Shown: positions 53,576 to 62,591 of the stretch, one piece after another | Numbering within the stretch: position 1 is the stretch's first letter | Layout: each line of letters opens with the position of its first letter | NCBI RefSeq assembly: GCF_018271975.1 | Contig: NZ_JAGUCN010000013.1 | Span: 62,001 to 126,000 of the forward strand | DNA from: Carboxylicivirga mesophila | GTDB lineage: Bacteria > Bacteroidota > Bacteroidia > Bacteroidales > Marinilabiliaceae | Direction: 5' to 3' | Length of the DNA: 64,000 bases | The notes under the pieces: generated by a model | Database searches by the model: none | What the model saw: only the letters and a program-made list of their open reading frames with translations | Told to the model about the DNA's origin: nothing | Program-made: the position numbers and the translations under genes

Positions 53576-54388
53576 TTATTTTTTATAGTATTTCAGAGCT
53601 TCCGGCATATAGGCCTGCAGGTTTTTAACGCGTGTTTCGTCGGCCGGGTGTGTACTTAAGAATTCAGGTGGTTTTTGTCCGCCACTGGCCGCCATTCTTT
53701 CCCAAAAAGGAACAGCAGCTTCAGGGTTATAACCTGCCATAGCCATAAAGATCAAGCCCATTTTATCGGCTTCCGTTTCATGTGTTCTTGAATATGGCAA
53801 CATAAACCCAACCTGAGAGCCTAAACCAAAAGCCGCCATGTAGATGGCTTTTGTTTCTTCTGGCTTTTCATTCAGCGCCACCGACAAGGCTGCTCCTCCC
53901 ATTTGCACGCCCATCTCATGGCTCATTCGTTCATTACCATGTTTGGCCACCGCATGGGCAATCTCGTGCCCCATTACCACAGCCAGTCCTTCTTCATCTT
54001 TTGTAAGTGGCAGTATTCCTGTGTAAAAAACCACTTTTCCTCCCGGCATACACCAGGCGTTAGGTACATCCTCATCAACCAGGTTAAACTCCCAGGCAAA
54101 ATCTTTAATATGGGCAGCATACCCATTATCAGTCATATACTTTTCAACCGCTGCTGCTATACGTTTACCAACGCGTTTCACCATTTCGGTTTGCTCTTTG
54201 TTGGTTGAAAGTTTGTGCTCTTTTAAGAATTGGTCGTATTGACTAAAGCTCATGGACATCATCTCAGCATCTGAAACCAGGTTCAGTTGCTTTCGGCCCG
54301 TAATAGGCACAGTAGAGCAGCTATAAGCTATCATCATTGCTGTCAGGAGAAAAACACCCACAGGCCATCTACTAGTTACTTTCTTCAT
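53576..54388 (-). CDS. M48 family metallopeptidase, lipoprotein (BepA/YggG-like)
   Basis: 270 aa from the ATG at 54388 (MKKVTSRWPVGVF). The lipobox is IAYSC (C24). The zinc site is H141-E142-H145 in VMGHEIAHAVAKHG, and the third ligand lies in HETEADKMGLIFMA. Such periplasmic peptidases degrade misfolded outer-membrane proteins. NAWCMPGGKVVFYTGI is the conserved segment before the zinc motif. Single-gene transcript. Confidence 0.94.
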   Translation of the reverse strand: MKKVTSRWPVGVFLLTAMMIAYSCSTVPITGRKQLNLVSDAEMMSMSFSQYDQFLKEHKLSTNKEQTEMVKRVGKRIAAAVEKYMTDNGYAAHIKDFAWEFNLVDEDVPNAWCMPGGKVVFYTGILPLTKDEEGLAVVMGHEIAHAVAKHGNERMSHEMGVQMGGAALSVALNEKPEETKAIYMAAFGLGSQVGFMLPYSRTHETEADKMGLIFMAMAGYNPEAAVPFWERMAASGGQKPPEFLSTHPADETRVKNLQAYMPEALKYYKK

Positions 54389-54670
54389 AATCAGATTAAA
54401 TGTTTTAAACACGAGGTTAAGCTCGCATAGGTTATTTTACAAAGGACAAATTTAATGCGTTACATCGAAACTATTTCTATTTTTGCCAGCACAAATATTG
54501 TTGCTTGATTAAATCTGTGCTATGAATGTTCTATTGAAAAACCATTTAAAACTCCACTTTGTTGTAGTAATTTCAATCTAGGTTTTAATACTATACCCCT
54601 TTTTTTCGTATAAATCAGAACCTAAATTACTAAATACATATTAAATAAATAAACATTTCTACTTCTATAG

Positions 54671-56290
54671 TTACTTAAAATATGGGTGTTGAACCTGAAC
54701 CTTTTCTCCTTTGTGATTTTGATATTCAATAACAGGCAAAGTATAATCACCAATTAAGTAAACTTCTATTTTGTTTTTTGGAATGGCTTTATACTCTCCG
54801 TTAAACATGTAAAACGTAGGAGTGTTAATAAAAAACAATCCTTCTACATCATATTCAGTAATCTCGTAATCAGCAACATTATACATTATTTTTATATGCT
54901 CTTGCAGAATCTCTTTATTTCCCGATACCCAATCAATTTTTCTTTTTAATTGTCGTTCATATGATTTAATAAAGTTGGTATAATCAGTTCTGTAACCAAC
55001 CGCCTCGTATCGTGCTTTGTTATATTTTGAGTCTACAACAAATATTTTCCTTGACTCCTCATTTATAATGATAAAATCAATCTCTCCAGCCAATTGATTA
55101 TCAATATTTAGGTTGTGGGTATTTGGTCTTTTAAATGATTTAATATTTCTACAATACTTAAATCCATGTTTTAATAGAACCTGCTCCACATCATCCTCTA
55201 GTATTTTATCATGTTCATTCCCTTTTTTACTCATAAACTTAACCATACATTTATTAGCAGTCCAGTCTTCGGGTATGGTGTTCCAACTAATTGCATTATT
55301 TGCTAATACATATAGTGATTCTGCTACTTTTCCCTCCCCAACAAGTGCTCTATCAACGTTATCAATTTTATAAATCAAAATGGGACGGTACATATATCTT
55401 TTGGTTGAATATGGTTTCAATATTGCTTCCTCAAGAGATAGTTTATTTAAGCGTGATAAGGATAATCCATTATAAAATGTTTCAGCAATTGGATTATCAA
55501 TATTGCAATTATACGCCAAATTAATTGGTAAAACATTGGGTTCAATAGTTTGCCATTCAAGTTTGCTAAACTGTTCTTTAATTTGAAAAATTAATCCAAC
55601 AGCCAAATCGTAATCAATCGAAAAACATGTATTTATCGCATTTTTTAGGTCTACGACTGCACTTTCGTCATAGACACTGTTTGAATAATCACTCTTTAAT
55701 TGTGGAAATAATTCATCATATACTTTTCCATAATGTTTTTGCCAAGCTGCACCAATTTGATGTTCAGCATCAAAATCGACCAAATTAGCATTATCAATCA
55801 TTTTTTGGTAAGCAATAATGTCAGCATATGTATAAATCCATTGCCCTAAATAATATAAACGCTGAATCTTTTCGTCAAAGTCAAGAATTTGCTTGCCTGT
55901 TGGGAAATACCCCCATGAAAGATCAATATCACACCCCTGTTCTAATGTCAATTTCAAAATACGCCTATATAGAGAGAAATCATCTTCATTTACTGCACCA
56001 AAAGGATATCCATCCCTTGTTTTTACTAAAAACTTTAATGATTGCTCATGTAAGAAAAAAACATAAGAGAAAAATGAATATGTATTTTCTTCTTGGATAA
56101 GACTACGAAACTCATTTACCAAAAATTGAAATGAATCTAGCAATATACTTTCTACAATACTATTTTCCTCAAATACACCTTCACCATACTTTTCAATAAT
56201 ATTTTCTGACAACTTTGTCCAATAGATATCTTTATAAGGTTCATATTCAAAAGTCAATATTATATTACCATAAATATTTAATCTTGCCAT
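54671..56290 (-). CDS. PD-(D/E)XK nuclease-like protein of the accessory region
   Basis: 539 aa, not assigned to a named family. The C-terminal third carries a PD-(D/E)XK-type core: E403 and D405 in AGEIDFIIINEESRKIFVVDSKY, where D420 and K422 complete the D-x-K motif (the segment is quoted in two parts: AGEIDFII and VVDSKY). The N-terminal 350 residues are mostly helical with no recognised domain. Comparable architectures occur in restriction-type nucleases. AT-rich composition and hypothetical neighbours mark the start of an accessory region. A defence role is plausible but unproven. Confidence 0.65.
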   Translation of the reverse strand: MARLNIYGNIILTFEYEPYKDIYWTKLSENIIEKYGEGVFEENSIVESILLDSFQFLVNEFRSLIQEENTYSFFSYVFFLHEQSLKFLVKTRDGYPFGAVNEDDFSLYRRILKLTLEQGCDIDLSWGYFPTGKQILDFDEKIQRLYYLGQWIYTYADIIAYQKMIDNANLVDFDAEHQIGAAWQKHYGKVYDELFPQLKSDYSNSVYDESAVVDLKNAINTCFSIDYDLAVGLIFQIKEQFSKLEWQTIEPNVLPINLAYNCNIDNPIAETFYNGLSLSRLNKLSLEEAILKPYSTKRYMYRPILIYKIDNVDRALVGEGKVAESLYVLANNAISWNTIPEDWTANKCMVKFMSKKGNEHDKILEDDVEQVLLKHGFKYCRNIKSFKRPNTHNLNIDNQLAGEIDFIIINEESRKIFVVDSKYNKARYEAVGYRTDYTNFIKSYERQLKRKIDWVSGNKEILQEHIKIMYNVADYEITEYDVEGLFFINTPTFYMFNGEYKAIPKNKIEVYLIGDYTLPVIEYQNHKGEKVQVQHPYFK

Positions 56291-56470
56291 ATGTATTTTA
56301 ATCTAATAATTAATTAATAAGATTTGAAAATAACATCAATCAATAAGAAATAAAAATTCACAATTCTTACCATTATATATAGAGAGAAAAAGAATCGTCC
56401 TATCTTTTAATTAGCATCACAAATATTGGAACATAAGATTCTTATATTTGTCTGAAATATTAAACTAAGT

Positions 56471-57331
56471 ATGGAAAAAATTTTTAGTACCCTATCAAAA
56501 CTAATTCCAATAATAGGAGGATGTGTATATCTATTGGGCTTTATTGTTTATCAGTCCTTCCTGAACAAACATGGTTTTAGTGACAAATCATTACTAAACT
56601 TTCAATATTTATCTACTGGTATACTTTTTTGTTTTATATATATTCCAGTTATTCTCGCAATTGTTTCCGAAAGATATTTGACTATAAAAATGAATTATAG
56701 CAAATTAAAATCTATGTTTTTCTCATTATTCATCATACTAATCCATACCAGTACACTAGGTTACATCTTATTCGATTTTGCATTTAATGACAATGCAATA
56801 TATTTAGCACTATTTATTTTATTGGTTCTTATTGAAATATATTTTGAAAACACTTCAAAAAAGGCTGGTAAAATATTGACTTATATACTTCTATTATCGT
56901 ATGCACTGTTTGTCATATATAAAACGGAGCAATTAGGCTTAATATTAGGGTCATTCATGCTATTATGGCTATTAATTGGTAGAAGCCTTGAAAAGTTCAA
57001 TGATAAAGAATCAATCTCTATAATGGCAATATTACTTACATCATTCTTCCTTGTTGGGATTTCATATTTATTTGGAGTTAAAGTCTTAGAGAAAATACCT
57101 AGCTATTATGGTGGTGCTCAAGCACCATATTCAACATTGGTAATCAAAGAACAATACAATACTCAAATAACTAAAATTTCGGAGGACATAATAAATGAAT
57201 ATCAGATTGATTCTGTTCAGATAGTTCATCAAAATCAGAACTTCCTTTATTTATCTATTAAGGATTCAATATGCATAACGATTCCCAAAGAAATAATTAT
57301 TGCTCAAATTAATATTAAACAAGACAAATAA
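56471..57331 (+). CDS. Hypothetical membrane protein
   Basis: 286 aa with about seven hydrophobic helices between residues 8 and 205 (IGGCVYLLGFIVYQSF, GILFCFIYIPVILAIV, ILLVLIEIYF), followed by a soluble C-terminal 80 residues (YYGGAQAPYSTLVIKEQYN). No family recognised. It is convergent with the polymerase-like gene, with a four-base gap between stops. Confidence 0.65.
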   Translation: MEKIFSTLSKLIPIIGGCVYLLGFIVYQSFLNKHGFSDKSLLNFQYLSTGILFCFIYIPVILAIVSERYLTIKMNYSKLKSMFFSLFIILIHTSTLGYILFDFAFNDNAIYLALFILLVLIEIYFENTSKKAGKILTYILLLSYALFVIYKTEQLGLILGSFMLLWLLIGRSLEKFNDKESISIMAILLTSFFLVGISYLFGVKVLEKIPSYYGGAQAPYSTLVIKEQYNTQITKISEDIINEYQIDSVQIVHQNQNFLYLSIKDSICITIPKEIIIAQINIKQDK

Positions 57332-57335
57332 TTAG

Positions 57336-58727
57336 CTACTCCCTATTCAATGTGGGTGTAACTCCAAATTCATTCATAAAATAATTATAGATTTCATTCT
57401 CCACAATTGGTGCAAAATCTGGCGCCGTATAAATTGCATCATGAACATTTACGATTGGAATCTCTTTATTTTGTTTAAATAAGGATTTAATAATACCGTT
57501 AATAATAACATCTGCTTCGAATTTTTGCAAATCATGTGCTAGCAACTTATAATCCTGCTCTTTGTATTTTCTGATTTCCTGATATACATTCGGATATATT
57601 TCCTCAAATTGCTTCAATGCCCCTTTTACCATCTTTGGATTTTTACTAAAAAAAACGTCTGTGAAGAACTGAACCTTATATTCAGCTCTTTGCTCTAGAG
57701 GAATATCATTTAACTCCATGAGGTGGTTATAAAAATTCCCATCACAACAACGTTGTAAATATTCTTTCAAATCAGGCATTATTTCATAACTAGTTGCTTT
57801 TCGTTTGCGCCATTTCTTTACCAACAATAAACCGAATAATAGTGGTTGTGAGTTTCTTATATCTAACCCAACCATGTTAACACCATCAATTTGGATAAAC
57901 TGTTTTAATTCACGTCTAATATTCGAAATATTGTGATATATCCTACCGCTATTACTATCAACAGAAAAGAAAAACTGTTTATTGGTAATTTTTAATATGG
58001 ATAAGAGGTCAAATTTAAACTTGTGGTAAGTGTACCGTTGAGGTTTCTTTATCGGACAGCTATATTTATTTGAATGCTCAACTCGATAATTTAAAAACAG
58101 ATTATCCAAAGATACCATTCCATCATTTATCAATTCATTATCAATACAGTAAGCAGCTTCATTCAACTTAGGTGAAGAACATAAGACAAGCCTTTTATAT
58201 AGCATCCAAACTTTCTTTTCAATTTCATTATTGCTGAATGACAGTTTCTGAATGATATGTTTTATTGCTGACTTATAATCTATTGTAATACGTTTAGATA
58301 GATTTGAATAGCATCTCTTATATGTATTGTTCCAATCATCTTTCTTTATTAGTTTCTTATTAAAATATGATTCCGGTAAATCAATAATAGCAAATGAATC
58401 ATTTAAATATATTTCCTTGAGTTGATATCCTTTACTATGAATATTAGGTTGATATGAGTCTCCAACTTCTATGATATTTAATTTAACTAATGCTTTACGA
58501 ATTTTGCCCCATGCTCTTGATTGGTATAGACTTTCACAAACTTTTGAATGTAACCTAATTAGCTCTCCATGTTCATGATTTCTTCTATATAATGTCTCGA
58601 GATATAACTTATCAATCACATGCCATATTTTCTCCATGTGATGCATTACAAGCTTTTCACCAGAAACTATTTCTTTAATTAACCTATCCGGCAAATCATT
58701 TAAAGATTTAGGTATATAATATTGCAT
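57336..58727 (-). CDS. Divergent family-A-polymerase-like protein
   Basis: 463 aa. Residues 1-110 resemble a winged helix ending SKGYQL. From about 258 the order of motifs follows family A polymerases: GRIYHNISNIRRELKQF (compare the TGR...PNLQNIP region), motif A D289 in GLDIRNSQP, motif B R347-x3-K351-x7-F359 with FF for YG, FEEIYPNV (compare YFxxYPxV), FEADVIINGII (compare QGTAADIIK) and motif C H429-D430 in VNVHDAIY. No 3'-5' exonuclease or 5' nuclease domain. It could be a replication polymerase of a mobile element or part of a defence system. It is divergent from an XRE regulator with a C-box-like site between them. Confidence 0.65.
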   Translation of the reverse strand: MQYYIPKSLNDLPDRLIKEIVSGEKLVMHHMEKIWHVIDKLYLETLYRRNHEHGELIRLHSKVCESLYQSRAWGKIRKALVKLNIIEVGDSYQPNIHSKGYQLKEIYLNDSFAIIDLPESYFNKKLIKKDDWNNTYKRCYSNLSKRITIDYKSAIKHIIQKLSFSNNEIEKKVWMLYKRLVLCSSPKLNEAAYCIDNELINDGMVSLDNLFLNYRVEHSNKYSCPIKKPQRYTYHKFKFDLLSILKITNKQFFFSVDSNSGRIYHNISNIRRELKQFIQIDGVNMVGLDIRNSQPLLFGLLLVKKWRKRKATSYEIMPDLKEYLQRCCDGNFYNHLMELNDIPLEQRAEYKVQFFTDVFFSKNPKMVKGALKQFEEIYPNVYQEIRKYKEQDYKLLAHDLQKFEADVIINGIIKSLFKQNKEIPIVNVHDAIYTAPDFAPIVENEIYNYFMNEFGVTPTLNRE

Positions 58728-58897
58728 AGTTTTTATTGGTGGTACGAAAATTTATTTTGAATGTTCATAATTATTCATCCTAATAAGTAATAATGATTCT
58801 TTGAATAATTACTTAAAGTACCCCAGTGGTTCTATTATATGATTTACTATTTATAAACATTACACAAAAACAATTGAAATAAACAAATTAGATATTC

Positions 58898-58923
58898 GTA
58901 CTATAGTCCGTGGCTAGAGTTAC
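58898..58923. promoter_or_regulatory. C-box-like operator upstream of the XRE regulator
   Basis: GTACTATAGTC, then CGTG, then GCTAGAGTTAC: two ACTnnnAGT-like half-operators about a CGTG centre, similar to the known operators of restriction-modification controller proteins. It ends 38 bases before the regulator ATG. Confidence 0.55.
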
Positions 58924-58960
58924 TCATGTTCTTTTCCTTTGTTCTTACAATATAATTTAC

Positions 58961-59191
58961 ATGAGTCTCAATAAGATCTTTGGTGATGTGTTAAGGGAGC
59001 TGAGAAAAAATGCACAAATTTCTCAGGAAGAATTAGCTGATTTGGCTAATCTTGATAGGTCATATATTTCTTTGCTCGAGAGAGGCATTAAACAACCCAC
59101 ACTTCAAACAATATTTAGTTTATCATCTAGTTTAAGCATTTCCCCTAGCAACTTTATAAGTAAAGTTGAAAAAAGACACCAAAATAATTAG
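58961..59191 (+). CDS. XRE-family helix-turn-helix regulator, controller (C)-protein-like
   Basis: 76 aa from the ATG at 58961 (MSLNKIFGDVLRELRK). A frame open from 58910 would cover the operator, so it is rejected. The HTH is SQEELADLANLDRSYISLLERG with PTLQTIFSLSSSLSISPSNF after it, the pattern of C proteins (quoted in pieces). Such regulators time expression of a restriction enzyme. No methyltransferase is adjacent, so the target may be other genes: a partial copy of the operator precedes the next gene. Confidence 0.85.
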   Translation: MSLNKIFGDVLRELRKNAQISQEELADLANLDRSYISLLERGIKQPTLQTIFSLSSSLSISPSNFISKVEKRHQNN

Positions 59192-59241
59192 ACCTTTTTA
59201 AGAAAATGATAAATAAGATTAAGATTATTATTGAATAATGA

Positions 59242-59254
59242 GTACTATAGTCCG
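59242..59254. promoter_or_regulatory. Second C-box-like half site
   Basis: GTACTATAGTCCG, identical to 58898-58910. The right half is not conserved. It lies 51 bases before the ATG of the next gene. Confidence 0.5.
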
Positions 59255-59304
59255 AATTTATTCTATATTCGCATTAGTCAACTCAAATTATTCAATTTGC
59301 TATT

Positions 59305-59751
59305 ATGATACAAAACGAAACTTTAGTATTTAAAAGTATTGAGGAAAAATTTTTCACACATGCAGTTGCATGGAGCATAGATGAGAGTTTAAAAGCCTTC
59401 AAAACAGACAAAGGATTTGTCTTAAAGGCAAATAACCAAGCATCAGAGTTTAGCTTCACTGACTTTTCATCATTTACGATACTTAAAACCAGAGTATACA
59501 TGAATTTAAAGTCCTATCTAATTCTCATACTTATGTTCTTTTCAATTAACTTTCTGTTTATTAATAATCCTGAAATAATGCCGAAATTGACTGTTGTATC
59601 TGCTCTTATACTCGGTTTAATTTTCGTAATTAGGTGGAGAAAAACATACTCAATTGTATTTAGCAATGGTTTCACTTTAATAATAGACCGCAATGACAAA
59701 ACACTAAACTCATTACAAAATATATTGAGAATCACCAATCAACAGATATAA
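59305..59751 (+). CDS. Hypothetical protein with two transmembrane helices
   Basis: 148 aa. Soluble N-terminus to about 70, two hydrophobic helices (LKSYLILILMFFSINFLFI and KLTVVSALILGLIFVI) with a short loop, and a soluble beta-like C-terminus (SIVFSNGFTLIIDRNDK). No family recognised. It lies downstream of the XRE regulator and has the related operator half site before it. Confidence 0.6.
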   Translation: MIQNETLVFKSIEEKFFTHAVAWSIDESLKAFKTDKGFVLKANNQASEFSFTDFSSFTILKTRVYMNLKSYLILILMFFSINFLFINNPEIMPKLTVVSALILGLIFVIRWRKTYSIVFSNGFTLIIDRNDKTLNSLQNILRITNQQI

Positions 59752-59769
59752 TCTAGCCATATTATTATA

Positions 59770-60516
59770 ATGAAATATCTAACCATCATATCGATTTGTG
59801 GTTTGTTCATTACAACCTCTTTAGCACAAAGCAAAATTAAAAACTTAGCAGGAATTTCAGTAAACTACAATAAATCAAAACTACTTGTTATACAAGAATT
59901 TGAAGATAACTATCTACTCATTGAAAGAGATCCAACAACCTTAAGACCAATAAATTATTATTCGATAATTGACGTGTACCTTAAAAAGCAGCAAGGATTT
60001 CTGAACATTCCTAGTGCAGTTTCAAATAATGGAAACTATTATGCTTTTTCATCCTTTTCGGATTACCACAACTTGATTCAAGATAAAATAATTATCTATG
60101 ATTTATCAGAAAGACATGTCATAGGCGAAATTGATATAACGAACTTCAAACTCAAAGGTGGTCAGGCATGTTCATTTCATTTTAATGCCTCTAGCGAAAA
60201 GCTTTATTATGGAACAGCAATGGAAATATATGAGTACGATTTAATAAATAAAAATAGCACAAAGTTACATGAAACAAAAGGCTATGTGACCTATGACCCT
60301 ACAACACATGAACCAATTACCTGTGACTTTCGAATTATTAATTCGGCTGGAGAAGGATTAATTGAAAACATGCAAACATTAGGCGGGAAAAAATATGAGT
60401 CAGATATTGCCTTTGGAGGTATTTGGAAAAAAAGTAATGGAATTGGCTATGTTACTTCAATTGGCAATAAGTATCTACTTTACACAGTAACATCATTAGA
60501 AATTATTAAACATTAG
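59770..60516 (+). CDS. Hypothetical exported protein
   Basis: 248 aa. Signal peptide MKYLTIISICGLFITTSLA, then repeated beta-strand elements (FSSFSDYHNLIQDKIIIYDL, EIYEYDLINKNSTKL) that look like a small propeller. No family is recognised. It follows the previous gene by 18 bases, so probably cotranscribed. Confidence 0.6.
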   Translation: MKYLTIISICGLFITTSLAQSKIKNLAGISVNYNKSKLLVIQEFEDNYLLIERDPTTLRPINYYSIIDVYLKKQQGFLNIPSAVSNNGNYYAFSSFSDYHNLIQDKIIIYDLSERHVIGEIDITNFKLKGGQACSFHFNASSEKLYYGTAMEIYEYDLINKNSTKLHETKGYVTYDPTTHEPITCDFRIINSAGEGLIENMQTLGGKKYESDIAFGGIWKKSNGIGYVTSIGNKYLLYTVTSLEIIKH

Positions 60517-60541
60517 TTCAAATTCATTTAAAATATTAATA

Positions 60542-61252
60542 ATGAACTACAAAAATAGTATGCAATCTATTGCATTTATAATTTTATTAAGTGTATCGTT
60601 TTTATCATGCAATAAAGGTGATGTAACTCCGGATAATGAGACCGGAACTTTAATTGATATTGATGGTAATAAATACAACACTGTAAAAATAGGAAAACAG
60701 GTTTGGATGGCTGAAAACTTAAAAACCACAAAGTATAATAATGGGGATATAATACCAATTGTCGAGAGTGGAAATGATTGGTCATTATTGTCCGATGCTG
60801 GTATGTGCCAATATGCAAATAGTGAATCAATGTTTGACATTTTTGGTGGTTTATATAATGGATATGTAATAATTGATGAAAGAAATGTATGCCCAAATGG
60901 CTGGCATGTGCCAACAAATGAAGAGTGGCTAGAGATGGAAGAATTTCTTGGAGGTAGTGATATAGCAGGAGGAAAACTCAAACAAGCAGGAACTGAACAT
61001 TGGCAATCTCCAAATACAGGTGCTGACAACTCTAGTGGATTTACTGCACTTCCGGGAACTTCCAGAGAAGCAGGAGGTTCTTGGGATGAATCTGGAACTG
61101 GATATACTGCCTTGTTTTGGACATCAACAAAATTTGAAAATGCATATGAGTCAGGGTTACTTTCGAAAGACATCTACTACGAAGAAATAGATGTTCTAAC
61201 TGGCGGTGACGAAATAAATCGTGGTTGTTCTGTGCGTTGTATAAAAGATTAA
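60542..61252 (+). CDS. FISUMP-domain (Fibrobacter succinogenes paralogous) lipoprotein
   Basis: 236 aa. Lipoprotein signal ending VSFLSC. The FISUMP domain is recognised by IDGNKYNTVKIGKQVWMAENL, CPNGWHVPTNEEWLEME and the late SGFTALPGTSREAGG and CSVRCIKD (quoted in parts). It is a surface-exposed carbohydrate-binding or adhesion-like domain of unknown detail. It follows the hypothetical exported protein with 25 bases between and ends in a good terminator. Confidence 0.9.
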   Translation: MNYKNSMQSIAFIILLSVSFLSCNKGDVTPDNETGTLIDIDGNKYNTVKIGKQVWMAENLKTTKYNNGDIIPIVESGNDWSLLSDAGMCQYANSESMFDIFGGLYNGYVIIDERNVCPNGWHVPTNEEWLEMEEFLGGSDIAGGKLKQAGTEHWQSPNTGADNSSGFTALPGTSREAGGSWDESGTGYTALFWTSTKFENAYESGLLSKDIYYEEIDVLTGGDEINRGCSVRCIKD

Positions 61253-61258
61253 TACTGT

Positions 61259-61288
61259 AAGGGTGTCATTTTTGACACCTTTTTTTAT
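61259..61288 (+). terminator. Terminator of the FISUMP gene
   Basis: GGTGTCA pairs with TGACACC around a short T loop, followed by eight T. Located just after the stop codon. Confidence 0.85.
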
Positions 61289-61432
61289 TGGTACTATAAC
61301 TATACTTTAATTAAAATTAATTCGGCACAATACCTATAAAAACAAATATTACAAAACGTAACTCATTGATATAACACTAATCACTTGGGATTATTCAACA
61401 AAATGCCCCTACATGAAGAATTTCTCACTATT

Positions 61433-61684
61433 TTATAATTCCAGCGCAGCAAGCTCCGTAAAAAAGTCATCCAATCCTATATCAAGAGCACTTAAAATTT
61501 GTAAAAAGGTACTGAATTTAAAATTCTCACCTCGTTCTATTTTCGATAATGTTACCTTATTGATTTTATGCATTTCAGCAAAATTCTCATAATTATTTGA
61601 GACCGCTTTTCGCTTTTGGCGGATTAAAGCTCCAATTCGCTTAAGTATTAATTGGTCTGATTCTGAAATTCCTGTCTGCTCCAT
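61433..61684 (-). CDS. XRE-family helix-turn-helix regulator
   Basis: 83 aa. HTH region NYENFAEMHKINKVTLSKIERGENFKFSTF, quoted in two halves: FAEMHKINKVTLSKIERG and the preceding RQKRKAVSNN. It is divergent from the serine recombinase gene, with two palindromes between them. Probably represses both genes. Confidence 0.85.
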   Translation of the reverse strand: MEQTGISESDQLILKRIGALIRQKRKAVSNNYENFAEMHKINKVTLSKIERGENFKFSTFLQILSALDIGLDDFFTELAALEL

Positions 61685-61701
61685 ATTTCAAAGATAAAAA
61701 A

Positions 61702-61750
61702 TACATATTAAACTATGTACTTTTCTTGCGATTACATACTTTAATGTGTA
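61702..61750. promoter_or_regulatory. Paired palindromic operators between XRE regulator and serine recombinase
   Basis: TACATA-TTAAAC-TATGTA (61702-61719) and TACATA-CTTTAA-TGTGTA (61733-61750). Centres are 31 bases apart, about three helical turns, between divergent genes. Confidence 0.6.
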
Positions 61751-61771
61751 TTTTTAAAGAAAAAACAAAAT

Positions 61772-62344
61772 ATGAAAAAGGTCGCATTATATTGTAGAGT
61801 CTCATTAAGCAACGGAAGTCAAACAACAGAAAATCAAAAAATAAGATTAGTTGAATATGCAACAAATAATCAACTGGACTATGATATTTTTGAAGAAACT
61901 GAATCAACACGAAAAACCAGACCTGTAAAACAGGCACTTCTAAAAAAATTGCGTCAAAACGAATATGATGCAGTCATAGTTTATAAATTGGACAGATGGG
62001 CACGTTCATCAACTGAATTAATACTGGACACCAAAGAGCTAGTTGATAAAAGTGTTGGTTTTATTAGTCTAAGTGACCACCTTGACTTTTCTACTGCTGC
62101 CGGAAAACTTCAATTTCAAATCTTATCTGCTTTTGCGGAATTTGAACGTGAGTTAATCCGTGAGCGCACAATTGAAGGTCTCCGCAGGGCAAAACAGCAA
62201 GGCAAAAAGGGTGGCAGACCCCAAGGGTCTAAAGATAGCAAGCCAAGACGAAAATCCGGTTATATATTACGAGAGGCGAAAAAAAGACAAAAGGTTGATG
62301 AAGATGCCGGAGTTCATAAATCGATTGAATCTTACATTAATTAA
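61772..62344 (+). CDS. Serine recombinase (resolvase/invertase family)
   Basis: 190 aa. Catalytic S11 in LYCRVSLSNGSQTTENQ; VYKLDRWARSS and FQILSAFAEFERELIRERT are the dimer and active-site helices. The C-terminus (GGRPQGSKDSKPRRKSGYIL) matches the short basic tail of Bacteroidota resolvases rather than a full second HTH. It could resolve a mobile element or invert a promoter. It is divergent from an XRE regulator. Confidence 0.93.
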   Translation: MKKVALYCRVSLSNGSQTTENQKIRLVEYATNNQLDYDIFEETESTRKTRPVKQALLKKLRQNEYDAVIVYKLDRWARSSTELILDTKELVDKSVGFISLSDHLDFSTAAGKLQFQILSAFAEFERELIRERTIEGLRRAKQQGKKGGRPQGSKDSKPRRKSGYILREAKKRQKVDEDAGVHKSIESYIN

Positions 62345-62591
62345 ATAATACTCCCCCAAATAATAACTGGAGGATTTTTTGTGCCAAATAATGGCAATCC
62401 TCCCCTGTAAAACACGCATCAAAAAAACGGACGTTTATTTGGTCAGGTATTAATACATGTAAGAAAACTTGTATCCCGCCGTCTAATCCCCCTACCACAT
62501 TAGCCCCTCCCTGTCTGTGGGGTGCTACATGCAAATTTTAAAAGAGAAAAACTAATGTGGGAAAGTGGATTTTATATTTTTTATAAATCTG
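62345..62591. other. Intergenic with inverted repeat, candidate recombination site
   Basis: 247 bases. CCACATTAG (62495-62503) and CTAATGTGG (62552-62560) are 9-bp inverted repeats flanking a GC-rich stretch with CCCTCC and TGTGGGG. It lies downstream of the recombinase gene and may be its target; no proof. Confidence 0.4.

Noticed and set aside
57336-58727. Reverse transcriptase interpretation
   Set aside because: No YxDD box; the H-D motif and R-x3-K helix pattern fit family A polymerases better.
58910-58960. N-terminal extension of the XRE regulator
   Set aside because: It would place the start codon inside the C-box-like operator; the ATG at 58961 matches the usual C-protein length.
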